Shown here: positions 33,542-45,363 of the stretch, one piece after another | How the letters are laid out: the number at the start of each line of letters is the position of its first letter | Numbering within the stretch: the first letter of the stretch is position 1 | NCBI GenBank assembly: GCA_903884945.1 | Contig: CAISGR010000025.1 | Location: 1-62,357, forward strand | Length of the DNA stretch: 62,357 bases | Direction of reading: 5' to 3' | Source: an uncultured bacterium | GTDB lineage: Bacteria; Pseudomonadota; Alphaproteobacteria; Sphingomonadales; Sphingomonadaceae | Notes under the pieces: generated by a model | Database searches by the model: none | Told to the model about the DNA's origin: nothing | The model's input: the letters and a program-made list of their open reading frames with translations, nothing else | Translations under genes and position numbers: made by a program

Positions 33542-35476
33542 TCAGACCGTCACCTGCTCGCCCAGTTCGAGCACCTTGCCCGGCGGGATGCGCAGGAAGT
33601 CGGTCGGGTCGCTCGCGTTGCGCTGCAGGAACATGAAGATCCGGTCCTGCCAGAGCGGCATGCCCTGGTTGGCGGCGGGCTTGAGCGTGTTGCGGCCGAT
33701 AAAATAGCTCGTCTTGGCCGGATTGAGCAGCTTGCGCGTACCGGTCTGCTCCAGCCCCAGGTCGCGCGGCACGTCGGGCGATTCCATGAAGCCATAGGTC
33801 AGCACGATCGCCGTGAAATTGTCGTCGATCCGCGTCATCCGCGCCCGCTCTTCCGGCGGGACGGCGGGGCGATCGGCGGTGCGGATGCTGACGATCAGGT
33901 TGCGCTCGTGCAGCACCTTGTTGTGTTTCAGGTTGTGCAGCAACGCGCCCGGCGCGCTTTCCGGATTGGCGGTGAGAAATACCGCCGTGCCCTCGACCCG
34001 CTCCGGCGGCCGCCGGCTGAGCGCCGCGGCGAGATCGGCGAGTGGCACGCTCTGGCGCTGCTCGAACGCGCGCACGATGCCGCGGCCGCGCACCCAGGTA
34101 TAGATGATCAGGCCGACGATCGCGCCGGCGACCAGCGAGACCCAGCCACCCTCGATGACGCGCAGGATATTCGCCCCGAAAAAGATCAGGTCGAGGGTGA
34201 GGAAAGGCAGGATCACGGCGATCGCGACCGGACGCGACCAGTTCCAGCGATGCCGCGCGACGATATAGGCAAGGCAGGTGGTCACGACCATCGTGCCGGT
34301 GACGGCAATGCCATAGGCTGCCGCCATGGCCGAGGAAGTCCGGAACTGGATCACCAGGACCAGCACGCCGACCAGCAGCAACCAGTTGATCGCAGGCAGA
34401 TAGATCTGGCCCGAATGCGTCGCCGAAGTCTGGCGGATGCGCAGGCGGGGGAGCAGGCCGAGCTGGATCGCCTGCTGGGTCAGCGAATAGGCGCCGGTAA
34501 TCACTGCCTGGCTCGCGATGATCGTCGCGAGCATCGCCAGAGCGATCAGCCACGGCCGGAACGCATCGGGCGCCATCAGGAAGAACCAATCCTGATTGGC
34601 AAAGGGCGCGTGTGCTGCGGCGGCGGCCTCCAGCGCGTTCAGTGCATAGGCGCCCTGGCCGAGATAATTGAGCATCAGCGCCGGGAAGACTAGCAGGAAC
34701 CAGCCCAACCGGATCGGCGCAGCCCCGAAATGCCCCATATCGGCGGTCAGCGCCTCGGCACCCGTCACCGTCAGGAAGACCGCACCCAGAACGAACAATC
34801 CGGTCACGCCGTGCGTCGCAAGGAATTCACCGCCATACCAGGGCGAGAAGACGCGCAGGATCGAAGGCTCGTCCCAGATATGCCAGAGGCCGAGGCCGCC
34901 GATCGTCAGGAACCAGAGGATACATACCGGTCCGAACAGCTTCGAAACATGGGCGGTCCCCCGCGCCTGGATCATGAACAGGGCAATCAGGATGCCGATC
35001 GTCAGGAACAGGATCGTGTGTTCACCGATCGCGTCACCCGCTCCGGGAATCGTCCTGAGGCCCTCGACTGCAGACAACACCGACAATGCCGGGGTAATGA
35101 TCGCATCGCCGTAGAAGAGCGAAGCGCCCGCTGCGCCCAGCACCAGCGCGATCATCGAGCGCTTCCCCAGCGCACGCCGGGCCAGTGCCGTGAGGGCGAG
35201 CACGCCCCCCTCGCCCTGATTGTCCGCGCGCATCAGGAACAGGACATATTTGATGGTGACGACGAGAATCAGCGACCAGAGCGCGAGACTCAGCACACCC
35301 AGGATCTCGCTCGGATCGATGCCGTCCTTCGCCGTCTGCGCAAGCGCTTCTCGGAAAGCATAGAGCGGGCTGGTGCCGATATCGCCGAAGACGACGCCAA
35401 TCGCGCCGATGGTCAGCGCCAGCATTGCCGGATGGGGAACCGCCGTACGCGAAGGCGCTTCAGTGGCAGATGACAT
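33542..35476 (-). CDS. kup: Kup/HAK/KT potassium transporter
   Basis: A 644-residue potassium uptake protein, with a membrane domain of 12 helices (about 15-440) and a cytosolic C-terminal domain. Family signatures are VVFGDIGTSPLYAFREAL, RADNQGEGGVLALTAL, GDAIITPALSVLSAVEGL and the C-terminal TSYFIGRNTL. K+/H+ symport is established for E. coli Kup. I chose ATG 35476 (MSSATEAPSR), which agrees with the family N terminus; the frame stays open 78 codons further upstream without homologous features. It is divergent from the phosphoesterase gene at 35599. Confidence 0.95.
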   Translation of the reverse strand: MSSATEAPSRTAVPHPAMLALTIGAIGVVFGDIGTSPLYAFREALAQTAKDGIDPSEILGVLSLALWSLILVVTIKYVLFLMRADNQGEGGVLALTALARRALGKRSMIALVLGAAGASLFYGDAIITPALSVLSAVEGLRTIPGAGDAIGEHTILFLTIGILIALFMIQARGTAHVSKLFGPVCILWFLTIGGLGLWHIWDEPSILRVFSPWYGGEFLATHGVTGLFVLGAVFLTVTGAEALTADMGHFGAAPIRLGWFLLVFPALMLNYLGQGAYALNALEAAAAAHAPFANQDWFFLMAPDAFRPWLIALAMLATIIASQAVITGAYSLTQQAIQLGLLPRLRIRQTSATHSGQIYLPAINWLLLVGVLVLVIQFRTSSAMAAAYGIAVTGTMVVTTCLAYIVARHRWNWSRPVAIAVILPFLTLDLIFFGANILRVIEGGWVSLVAGAIVGLIIYTWVRGRGIVRAFEQRQSVPLADLAAALSRRPPERVEGTAVFLTANPESAPGALLHNLKHNKVLHERNLIVSIRTADRPAVPPEERARMTRIDDNFTAIVLTYGFMESPDVPRDLGLEQTGTRKLLNPAKTSYFIGRNTLKPAANQGMPLWQDRIFMFLQRNASDPTDFLRIPPGKVLELGEQVTV

Positions 35477-35598
35477 GGTTTTGCTTGGCCTGTCGGAAAG
35501 GACGGCGCGCTTTACGCCTGTTGCCGGCCAGCGCAAGGGATTTTGTTGCACCGCCGCAAGGCGTTGATCTGGGGTCGCGATCCCGGCATAGCAAGACC

Positions 35599-36258
35599 AT
35601 GGTTCCCTTTTCGTTCGCCGGACATGATCTCCTCGCGCTGCCACAGGGCGCCTTGTTCTGGCCCGCGCGCCGCGCGTTGCTGGTCGCGGACCTGCATTTC
35701 GAGAAGGCAAGCTGGTTCGCGATTCGCGGCCAGATGCTGCCGCCCTATGATTCGATCGCGACGCTGACCCAGCTCGGCGCGCTCGCCGCTGCGACCGACG
35801 CGGCGGAAATCTGGTGCCTCGGCGACAGTTTCCACGACTCGGCCGGGTGCGAGCGCTTGTCGGCGACAGCCCAGGACGCGCTTCGCGCGCTGACGAGCGG
35901 CCGGCGCTGGATCTGGATCACCGGCAATCACGATCGGTCGATCGACCGGTGCGGTGGCGAGGTGATGGACGAGGCACTGGTGGACGGGCTGATGCTGCGG
36001 CACGAGGCCGACCCGGGTGAATCGCGGCCGGAGCTCTCCGGGCATTTCCACCCCAAGCTGCGCGTTCGCGTTCGTGGGCGGCAGGTGTCCCGCCGCTGCT
36101 TCGTCGCGACCGCGACCAAATTGATCCTCCCGGCCTTCGGGGCGCTGACCGGCGGGCTCGATGCGGCGCATCCGGAAATCGTCCGCGCGGTCGGCGCGGG
36201 CGCCGAAGCGCTGGTGCCCGTCGAAGATCGGCTGTTGCGGTTCCAGCTGGCCGCCTGA
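35599..36258 (+). CDS. pdeM: Ligase-associated metallophosphoesterase
   Basis: A 219-residue binuclear phosphoesterase. The metal ligands are in LLVADLHFEKASWF, CLGDSFHD, WITGNHDRS and LSGHFHPKLRV, the arrangement of the phosphoesterase that accompanies bacterial Lhr-Core, ligase and exonuclease genes. The symbol pdeM is used for this family in databases. ATG 35599 begins MVPFSFAGHDLLALPQG, as in homologues; no good ribosome binding site is visible. It is separated from its functional partners by kup, the M20 peptidase and the protease genes. Substrate: a phosphodiester, precise one unknown. Confidence 0.88.
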   Translation: MVPFSFAGHDLLALPQGALFWPARRALLVADLHFEKASWFAIRGQMLPPYDSIATLTQLGALAAATDAAEIWCLGDSFHDSAGCERLSATAQDALRALTSGRRWIWITGNHDRSIDRCGGEVMDEALVDGLMLRHEADPGESRPELSGHFHPKLRVRVRGRQVSRRCFVATATKLILPAFGALTGGLDAAHPEIVRAVGAGAEALVPVEDRLLRFQLAA

Positions 36259-36294
36259 TCCGTCGGCCCTTTTTTGGAGGAGATCTGCGCTAGG

Positions 36295-36954
36295 CTAGCG
36301 CGCCAACGCTGGAAATCCTGCCTTGAATGCGGCGACCTTCGGCTTGTCCCACCGGACGATATAGGGGTGGGTCGGATTCCGGTCGTAGAAATTCTGGTGG
36401 TAGGATTCGGCCGGAAAGAAGCCGCCGCTTTCGAGCTTCGTCACGATCGGCCCGGGAAAGACATGCGCCTTGCCGAGCTGCGCGATATAGGCAGCGGCCA
36501 CTGCACGCTGTGCCGGGTTTTGCGGGAAGATCGCGGAACGATAGCTCGGCCCGGAATCCGGACCCTGGCGGTTGAGTTCGGTGGGATCGTGCGCGATCGA
36601 GAAATAGACGCGCAGCAGCGTCGCGTAGCTCAGCTGTGCGGGATCGTAGACGATCTTCACCGCCTCGGCATGGCCGGTCGTCTCGGTGCTGACCTGATCA
36701 TAGGTGGCGGTCGCGGCCGTACCGCCGGCATAGCCCGACGTCACGGCACGCACGCCTTTCACATGTTCGAATACCGCCTCCATGCCCCAGAAGCAGCCGC
36801 CCGCGAGAACCGCGGTCTGCAGGCCGGCCGACTTCGGCACATCATGCAGGGCAGCGGGAATCGGCACGGCGCGTTCCGCGTTGGCGGCGCCGCCCGACAG
36901 GGCGAACAGTGCAACGCCGATCACGGCGGAGGCGGCTAGCAGGGTCTTGAACAT
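36295..36954 (-). CDS. msrA: Peptide-methionine (S)-S-oxide reductase, exported
   Basis: A 219-residue MsrA with a signal peptide (about 1-26, ending GGAANAE), so it repairs methionine sulfoxide in periplasmic proteins. The catalytic Cys54 is in AGGCFWGMEAVFEHVKG, and GYAGGTAATATYDQVSTETTG plus FYDRNPTHPYI are family signatures. Cys54 is the only cysteine in the protein, so there is no internal resolving cysteine; reduction of the sulfenic acid must come from another thiol donor. No electron-transfer partner is adjacent. It is convergent with the phosphoesterase gene. Confidence 0.94.
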   Translation of the reverse strand: MFKTLLAASAVIGVALFALSGGAANAERAVPIPAALHDVPKSAGLQTAVLAGGCFWGMEAVFEHVKGVRAVTSGYAGGTAATATYDQVSTETTGHAEAVKIVYDPAQLSYATLLRVYFSIAHDPTELNRQGPDSGPSYRSAIFPQNPAQRAVAAAYIAQLGKAHVFPGPIVTKLESGGFFPAESYHQNFYDRNPTHPYIVRWDKPKVAAFKAGFPALAR

Positions 36955-37018
36955 GGGTCGCCTTTCGATGGCATCGAAGGCCGATATAGGCGCTCCCGGA
37001 TGAACGGGAACCGGTCCG

Positions 37019-37165
37019 CTAGCGCGAGAGGTGTGCCGCCGTCGCCAGATTGTCCGCAAGCGTCCTTGTGGCGTCTGCGGGCTGGATCACCAGCAATGCG
37101 ATCGCGCCAAGCGCGAAACCGCCGGCGAACCGCCAGAAGAAGCCGGCCTTGACCAGAGCACGCAT
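37019..37165 (-). CDS. Small single-helix membrane protein, 48 residues
   Basis: Reads MRALVKAGFFWRFAGGFALG, AIALLVIQPADATRTLADNL, ATAAHLSR. One membrane helix (about residues 9-28) is flanked by a basic N terminus and an amphipathic C-terminal helix. GAAGG lies 11 bases upstream of the ATG. It sits between msrA and the aminotransferase gene on the same strand. Codon use matches neighbouring genes. I do not recognise a family and no function is implied. Confidence 0.55.
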   Translation of the reverse strand: MRALVKAGFFWRFAGGFALGAIALLVIQPADATRTLADNLATAAHLSR

Positions 37166-37252
37166 CGTTCTCGAACCTTCATTCAACAACAAACGGCCGC
37201 AGCGACCGCCAGGCCGTTTCGCGCCGGCTCGATGAACCGGCGATGACCCAAT

Positions 37253-40271
<3,019 letters not shown>

Positions 40272-40354
40272 GGGCTGCCCGCCAAATGCAGCCCCCGCGC
40301 GCGATCGGCAACCCCGCGCTTGCCCGGAGCGGCGACGGTGCTTACCTCGTCATC

Positions 40355-41014
40355 ATGGCGAACCCACCCTTGCGCGCGGCGATCGTGCCCGTCACCCCGC
40401 TCCAGCAGAATTGCTCGCTGATCTGGTGCACCGTCACGATGCGCGGCGCCCTTGTCGATCCTGGCGGCGACCTGCCCAAGCTGAAGGCGGCAGCCGCGCA
40501 GCATGGCGTGACGATCGAGAAGCTCATCCTGACGCACGGCCATATCGACCATTGCGGCGAGGCCAAACCGCTGGCCGACGAACTGGCCGTGCCGATCGAG
40601 GGACCGCATGAGGCGGATCGCTTCTGGATCGCGCGACTCGACGAGGACGGGCGGAACTATGGTATCCGCGGCGTGCCGTTCGAGCCCGATCGCTGGCTGG
40701 TCGAAGGCGACACCGTCACCGTCGGCGACCTGACGCTCGATGTCTATCACACGCCCGGCCACACGCCGGGTCACGTCGTCTTCCACCACGCGCCATCGAA
40801 GCTTGCGCTGGTCGGCGACGTCCTGTTCCAGGGGTCGATCGGCCGCACCGATTTCCCGTTGGGCAACCATCAGGACCTGCTGCGATCGATCGTCGAGAAG
40901 CTCTGGCCACTGGGCGACGACACGGCGTTCATCCCCGGCCACGGCCCGCCCAGCACCTTCGCGCACGAGCGCCAGCACAATATGTTCGTAGGCGATCGGG
41001 CGATGGCGGCGTAA
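40355..41014 (+). CDS. MBL-fold hydrolase (YcbL/glyoxalase II-like)
   Basis: A 219-residue metallo-beta-lactamase-fold protein. The zinc-binding motif is ILTHGHIDHCGEAKPL; later ligands are YHTPGHTPGHVVFHH, LVGDVLFQGSIGRTDFP and FIPGHGPPSTFAHER. It resembles E. coli YcbL and short type II glyoxalases, which cleave hydroxyacylglutathione thioesters, but lacks the extra C-terminal substrate domain. ATG 40355 starts MANPPLRAAIVPVTPLQQNC; 23 more in-frame codons upstream lack homology. It is divergent from pabB. Confidence 0.88.
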   Translation: MANPPLRAAIVPVTPLQQNCSLIWCTVTMRGALVDPGGDLPKLKAAAAQHGVTIEKLILTHGHIDHCGEAKPLADELAVPIEGPHEADRFWIARLDEDGRNYGIRGVPFEPDRWLVEGDTVTVGDLTLDVYHTPGHTPGHVVFHHAPSKLALVGDVLFQGSIGRTDFPLGNHQDLLRSIVEKLWPLGDDTAFIPGHGPPSTFAHERQHNMFVGDRAMAA

Positions 41015-41020
41015 CGATTC

Positions 41021-41044
41021 GGCCTCTCCCGACGGGGAGAGGCC
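41021..41044. terminator. Bidirectional terminator between convergent genes
   Basis: GGCCTCTCCC (41021-41030) pairs with GGGAGAGGCC (41035-41044) around a GACG loop: a ten-base-pair stem. It lies between the MBL hydrolase stop and the MAPEG gene stop. No T tract on either strand. Confidence 0.65.
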
Positions 41045-41051
41045 GATCGGG

Positions 41052-41492
41052 TCACCCGGTGACCGGGACCGTCTCGATCACTATCGGCTTGGCGTCGTGC
41101 TTCGCGATGAGCGGCAGGCTGATCGCGTACAGGCCCAGCCCGAGGAGGAGCAGGAAGGTGAGCGCCGTTCCGATCGAGCGTCCGAATTTCATCCCGTCCA
41201 TGCCGAGGGGATGGGCGATTCGCGCCACGAGGAACGCGACGCTCGCAACCCACAGCCAGGTCGACGTGCCGCTGGAGAATTCGATCAGCGCGATCAGGAT
41301 CAGGATGAAGGGCGCATATTCGGTAAAATTCGCCTGGGCGCGCATCCGGCAGATCAGCGCGGGATCGCCGCCATCCCCGATGCTGATCTTGGCTGCCCGT
41401 CGCACTCCGCCGGTCCGCATCGCCAGCCACAAGGCGATCAGGGCGGTGCCGCCCGCAGTCGTGAGCGTGACCGGCAGCATGATCGGATTCAT
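41052..41492 (-). CDS. MAPEG family membrane protein
   Basis: A 146-residue protein with four membrane helices. The MAPEG signature is in the second segment: CRMRAQANFTEYAPFILIL (RxQxNxxEY), followed by ALIEFSS and VARIAHPLGM. In eukaryotes the superfamily includes glutathione transferases and prostaglandin E synthase; bacterial members show glutathione transferase or peroxidase activity in some cases, but this one has no assigned substrate. It reads toward the terminator at 41021 and is divergent from rpmF. Confidence 0.88.
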   Translation of the reverse strand: MNPIMLPVTLTTAGGTALIALWLAMRTGGVRRAAKISIGDGGDPALICRMRAQANFTEYAPFILILIALIEFSSGTSTWLWVASVAFLVARIAHPLGMDGMKFGRSIGTALTFLLLLGLGLYAISLPLIAKHDAKPIVIETVPVTG

Positions 41493-41694
41493 TATTTCTC
41501 TCCCCGCTTGTTAGCGCCCGAGCGTGCCAGTCCTTCGCCATGCTTGCAACGCTCGCTCGAATCGCTATAGGCGCACGCTTCGCGATGCGTCCGGCCGCTG
41601 GTGCCTATCCGCGGCCGACGGAAGCGTCGGTTGCTCTGGTGCCCGTTCGGGCGTAGCGCGCTATTGACCCAGACAAGAACAAGGTTTCGCCGAA

Positions 41695-41874
41695 ATGGCC
41701 GTCCCCAAGAGAAAGACTTCGCCGTCCAAGCGCGGCATGCGTCGTAGCCACGACTCGCTCAGCATCGATGCATTCCAGGAATGCCCGAACTGCGGCGAGC
41801 TCAAGCGGCCGCATAATCTGTGCAACGCCTGCGGCCATTATAACGGCCGCGAGATCGTTTCGGTCGAAGGCTGA
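41695..41874 (+). CDS. rpmF: 50S ribosomal protein L32
   Basis: A 59-residue protein, [20 protein letters not shown] then [20 protein letters not shown], ending [19 protein letters not shown]. It is full-length L32 with both zinc-binding pairs, CPNC and CNAC. It heads the rpmF-plsX-fabH-ihfA-merR cluster, an order conserved in alphaproteobacteria. GTG of plsX follows 29 bases after its stop. The sequence 41600-41650 upstream contains small hairpins (CGACG-GAAG-CGTCG; GCCCG-TTC-GGGC) in its untranslated leader. Confidence 0.97.
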   Translation: MAVPKRKTSPSKRGMRRSHDSLSIDAFQECPNCGELKRPHNLCNACGHYNGREIVSVEG

Positions 41875-41903
41875 GCCACACGGCACAACGGGGGGCCAGC
41901 GGC

Positions 41904-42935
41904 GTGTCTAACAGCTCCCGGATCGCCGTCGACGCGATGGGCGGCGACGAAGGGCTTGCCGTGATGCTGGCAGGCGTCGCGCGCGCGCGTCGGCGCTTCG
42001 AGGAAATGCGCTTCATCCTGGTCGGGGACGAGGCGAAGATCCGCGAGGGCCTCAAGGCCCATCCCAACCTGACCGCCAATTCCGAGATCGTCCACGCCCC
42101 GGAAGTCGTCGGCTCGAGCGAAAAGCCAAGCCAGGCATTGCGCCGCGCCAAGACGACCTCGATGGGCATCGCGATCGACATGGTGAAGCAGGGCCGCGCA
42201 GGCGCTGCCGTCTCGTCGGGCAATACCGGCGCGCTGATGGCGATGGCCAAGCTCTCGCTGCGCATGCTTCCCGGGATCGATCGCCCTGCGCTCGCGGCAA
42301 TGTTGCCGACCCTTGGCGAGAATGACGTCGTGGTGCTCGATCTCGGCGCCAATACCGAGTGCGATGCGCGCAACCTCGTCCAGTTCGCGGTGATGGGCGC
42401 CGCCTATGCGCGCACCACGCTTGAACTCGCCTCCCCGCGAGTCGCGCTGCTCAACATCGGCAGCGAGGACCAGAAGGGTACCGACGAGATTCGCGATGCC
42501 GCACAGATCATCAAGGCCGCGACCCACCTGCCCATGACCTTCACCGGCTTCATCGAGGGTGACCGGTTGTCGCGCGGCGATGTCGACGTGATCGTCTGCG
42601 ACGGTTTCTCCGGCAATATCGCGCTCAAGACGGCGGAGGGCACCGCCCGCTTCGTCGCCGACCTGCTCAAGCGGGCATTCCGCAGTTCGATCCGCTCCAA
42701 GGTCGGTTTCCTGATCTCGAAGCCCGCGACTGAATTGCTGCGGCACCATCTCGATCCCAACAACCATAACGGCGCGGTCTTTCTCGGCCTGAACGGGTTG
42801 GTCGTGAAGAGCCATGGCGGCGCCAACGAGCTTGGCGTCGCAACCGCGATTGCTGCCGCGGCGAAGATGGTGCGTGACGACCTCACCCGGCGGATCAGCG
42901 AAGATCTCGGCAACTTCGAGGCAAGAGCGGCGTGA
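41904..42935 (+). CDS. plsX: Phosphate acyltransferase PlsX
   Basis: A 343-residue enzyme that makes acyl-phosphate from acyl-ACP for the PlsY step of phospholipid synthesis. Conserved blocks: [52 protein letters not shown] and [20 protein letters not shown]. The start is GTG at 41904, ten bases after GGGGGG. Its stop overlaps the fabH GTG by four bases, so the two are coupled, linking membrane lipid and fatty acid initiation. Confidence 0.96.
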   Translation: MSNSSRIAVDAMGGDEGLAVMLAGVARARRRFEEMRFILVGDEAKIREGLKAHPNLTANSEIVHAPEVVGSSEKPSQALRRAKTTSMGIAIDMVKQGRAGAAVSSGNTGALMAMAKLSLRMLPGIDRPALAAMLPTLGENDVVVLDLGANTECDARNLVQFAVMGAAYARTTLELASPRVALLNIGSEDQKGTDEIRDAAQIIKAATHLPMTFTGFIEGDRLSRGDVDVIVCDGFSGNIALKTAEGTARFVADLLKRAFRSSIRSKVGFLISKPATELLRHHLDPNNHNGAVFLGLNGLVVKSHGGANELGVATAIAAAAKMVRDDLTRRISEDLGNFEARAA

Positions 42936-43891
42936 TTCGATCTGTTATCACCGGCACCGGTTCGGCCCTGCCGGCCCGGCGCGTATCGAATGCCGAACTT
43001 GCCGAGACCGTCGATACCTCGGACGAATGGATCGTCGAGCGCACGGGCATTCGCTTCCGCCATATCGCCGGCCCCGACGAGACCACCGCGACGCTGGCTG
43101 CCGATGCCTGCAAGGCTGCGCTGGCCGCCGCGGGACGCGCCGCGCGGGACATCGACCTGATCGTGCTGGCGACGGCGACACCCGACCAGACCTTCCCCGC
43201 CAGCGCCACCAAGGTGCAGGCGATGCTGGGCATCAACGATTGCGTGGCATTCGACGTCGCCGCGGTCTGTTCGGGTTTCCTCTACGCGCTCCAGGTCGCC
43301 GACAGCATGATTCGCGCCGGCGCGCATCGCCGGGCCCTGGTGATCGGCGCCGAGACCTTCAGCCGGATCCTCGACTGGGAAGATCGCACCACCTGCGTGC
43401 TGTTCGGCGATGGCGCGGGCGCTGTCGTGCTCGAAGGCGAGGAAGACAGCGGGCGCGGCATCCTCGCCACGCGGCTCCACGCTGATGGGCGCCACAACGA
43501 ACTGCTCTATGTCGATGGCGGCCCATCGACCACCGGCACCGTCGGCAAGGTGCGGATGAAGGGGCGCGAAGTATTCCGCCACGCCGTGGTCAATCTTGCC
43601 GCCGTGATGACCGAGACGCTGGCGGCCGCCGGCCTCGAATCGTCCGATGTGGATTGGGTTGTGCCGCACCAGGCCAATGCCCGCATCCTCGATGCCACCG
43701 CGCGCAAGCTCGGCCTCAATCCGGCGCAGGTAGTCGTGACGGTCGACCAGCATGCCAACACCTCCGCTGCCTCGGTACCGCTCGCGCTGGACACGGCGGT
43801 ACGCGACGGACGGATCAGGCCCGGCCAGCTGATCGTGCTCGAAGCGATGGGCGGCGGCTTTACCTGGGGCGCCGCCGTAGTCCGGCTATAA
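42932..43891 (+). CDS. fabH: 3-oxoacyl-ACP synthase III
   Basis: A 319-residue ketoacyl-ACP synthase that starts type II fatty acid synthesis by condensing acetyl-CoA with malonyl-ACP. The catalytic Cys113 is in [20 protein letters not shown]. The histidine and asparagine of the triad lie in [13 protein letters not shown] and [15 protein letters not shown]. The N-terminal [16 protein letters not shown] is the usual substrate-loop region. It starts with GTG in an overlap with the plsX stop. Confidence 0.97.
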   Translation: MIRSVITGTGSALPARRVSNAELAETVDTSDEWIVERTGIRFRHIAGPDETTATLAADACKAALAAAGRAARDIDLIVLATATPDQTFPASATKVQAMLGINDCVAFDVAAVCSGFLYALQVADSMIRAGAHRRALVIGAETFSRILDWEDRTTCVLFGDGAGAVVLEGEEDSGRGILATRLHADGRHNELLYVDGGPSTTGTVGKVRMKGREVFRHAVVNLAAVMTETLAAAGLESSDVDWVVPHQANARILDATARKLGLNPAQVVVTVDQHANTSAASVPLALDTAVRDGRIRPGQLIVLEAMGGGFTWGAAVVRL

Positions 43892-43915
43892 TAACCAAAT
43901 ATACAGTTGGGCCGC

Positions 43916-43933
43916 TGTTACCATAGTGTAACA
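43916..43933. promoter_or_regulatory. Inverted repeat in the fabH-ihfA gap
   Basis: TGTTAC (43916-43921), six bases, GTAACA (43928-43933). It is a perfect AT-rich dyad in the 108-base gap that holds the ihfA leader, before GGGAGGG (43987-43993). The spacing would suit a dimeric regulator; the MerR-family protein encoded two genes downstream is one candidate, by inference only. Confidence 0.45.
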
Positions 43934-43999
43934 AAGGCCTTTCAGTCCGCTCCCTCATTGTGTTAGGCAGACTTCTTGCCACCTTTGGGAGGGTATTCG

Positions 44000-44299
44000 A
44001 TGGCGCCCGCGGGGACTTTAACAAGAGCCGATCTGGCCGAAGCGCTTCATCATCAGGTGGGGCTTTCCCGAGCTGATTCGGCCAAGCTGGTCGAGCAGGT
44101 TCTCGGCCATATGTGCGACGCGCTCGCCAAGGGCGAGAATGTCAAGATTTCCGGCTTCGGCACCTTCGTGCTGCGCGACAAGGGCGAACGCGTCGGGCGC
44201 AACCCCAAGACCGGGATCGAGGTGCCGATCGCGCCACGCCGGGTGCTCACCTTCCGGGCCAGCCAGATGATGCGCGATCGCATCGTCAGCGCGGGCTGA
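44000..44299 (+). CDS. ihfA: Integration host factor alpha subunit
   Basis: A 99-residue HU/IHF DNA-bending protein. The N terminus [20 protein letters not shown] and [20 protein letters not shown] form the dimer helices; [20 protein letters not shown] and [20 protein letters not shown] hold the beta-arm Pro. IHF acts as a heterodimer with IhfB. The start at ATG 44000 is set by GGGAGGG upstream; an earlier ATG at 43976 would add eight residues ahead of the ribosome binding site. It follows fabH and precedes the merR gene by seven bases. Confidence 0.95.
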   Translation: MAPAGTLTRADLAEALHHQVGLSRADSAKLVEQVLGHMCDALAKGENVKISGFGTFVLRDKGERVGRNPKTGIEVPIAPRRVLTFRASQMMRDRIVSAG

Positions 44300-44306
44300 T
44301 CCCGCC

Positions 44307-44666
44307 ATGGCCGGCGTGCCCGACAAGGCGGCTGGCGCATTCCGGACGATCGGCGAACTCTCGCGCGAGACCGGATTACAGCAGCACATCCTGCGCTATT
44401 GGGAAACGCGCTTTCCCCAGTTGCGCCCGCTGCAGCGGGCGGGCAACCGCCGCTATTACCGGCCCGAGGACGTGGCACTGGTGATGCGCATCAACAGCCT
44501 GCTGAACCATGAAGGCTATACGATTCGCGGCGTCCAGAAACTGCTGGCAGACGAGCGCAAGCGGCCGGCCGCGAGCCAATCATCCGGGGCGGTGGACCTC
44601 GGCGCGATTCGCAACGTCCGGGATTCGCTCGCGCAGACACTGGCCGACGACGCCGGCGGCGCCTGA
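44307..44666 (+). CDS. MerR family transcriptional regulator
   Basis: A 119-residue regulator. The winged helix is FRTIGELSRETGLQQHILRYW, followed by ETRFPQLRPLQRAGNRRYYR, PEDVALVMRINSLLNHEGYT and IRGVQKLLADE. The remaining 30 residues form a short helix without an obvious effector domain or metal-binding cysteine. The same gene follows ihfA in many alphaproteobacteria, and its targets are not known. It is convergent with a TetR gene, 21 bases away. Confidence 0.92.
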   Translation: MAGVPDKAAGAFRTIGELSRETGLQQHILRYWETRFPQLRPLQRAGNRRYYRPEDVALVMRINSLLNHEGYTIRGVQKLLADERKRPAASQSSGAVDLGAIRNVRDSLAQTLADDAGGA

Positions 44667-44687
44667 CCGGCAGCCGGGCGGCGCGCC

Positions 44688-45338
44688 TCAAGCCGCGCCT
44701 ATCCCTCGCGCCAGCATCTCGGCGATCGAATCGGCCACATCGTCAGGCCCGAGATCGGCATCCCAGACGCCGTAGCGCAGCCCCAGAAACACGTTCATGC
44801 CCATGATCGCCCAGGCATGGACTTCCGAAATGTCCGGGCGGATCTCACCACGGGCAGCACCGGCCTTGAGCCGGGCAGCGATGCGCTCCGCGGTGGTCGC
44901 ATAGTGAAGATGGAAACTCTCGGGATCGACGAATTCCGCCTCGTCGATGATGCGGTAGATTTCCTTGTGCCCCCGGACAAAGGCGATGAACTCGCGCAGA
45001 CCGGCGCGTTCCGCGGCGATCTGGTCCGGCGCAGCCCGAATCGCGGGAGCGACATGGTCGCGGACCTGATCCGACATGTCGCGCACCAGCGCGCGGAACA
45101 CCGCATCCTTCGAATCGAAATAGGTATAGAAACTGCCCAGCGCGACCCCGGCGCGGCGCGTGATTCCGCTGACCGACGCCTCGTGAAAGCCCTTCTCGCC
45201 GAACTCGATCGCCGCCGCATCGAGGATCGACCGAAGGGTCTTGCGACCGCGCTCGGTGCGCGGCGCCTTGCCTTCGCTCGCGGCCGACGCCGCATCTTCC
45301 CTCGAAAGCGTTGCCGGTAGGACACGCTCACCCGCCAT
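44688..45338 (-). CDS. TetR family regulator
   Basis: A 216-residue repressor-type regulator. The DNA-binding domain (about 29-80) has TLRSILDAAAIEFGEKGFHEA then SVSGITRRAGVALGSFYTYF in adjacent helices, and the C-terminal ligand domain is helical. Start ATG 45338 is preceded by GAGGGGG on the minus strand. It is divergent from a TonB-dependent receptor and MFS gene, with a perfect 21-base dyad in between, so it probably represses both itself and the transport genes. The ligand is presumably the compound imported; not predictable from sequence. Confidence 0.9.
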   Translation of the reverse strand: MAGERVLPATLSREDAASAASEGKAPRTERGRKTLRSILDAAAIEFGEKGFHEASVSGITRRAGVALGSFYTYFDSKDAVFRALVRDMSDQVRDHVAPAIRAAPDQIAAERAGLREFIAFVRGHKEIYRIIDEAEFVDPESFHLHYATTAERIAARLKAGAARGEIRPDISEVHAWAIMGMNVFLGLRYGVWDADLGPDDVADSIAEMLARGIGAA

Positions 45339-45363
45339 TCTAGGCCCCCTCATAATCCCAAGT

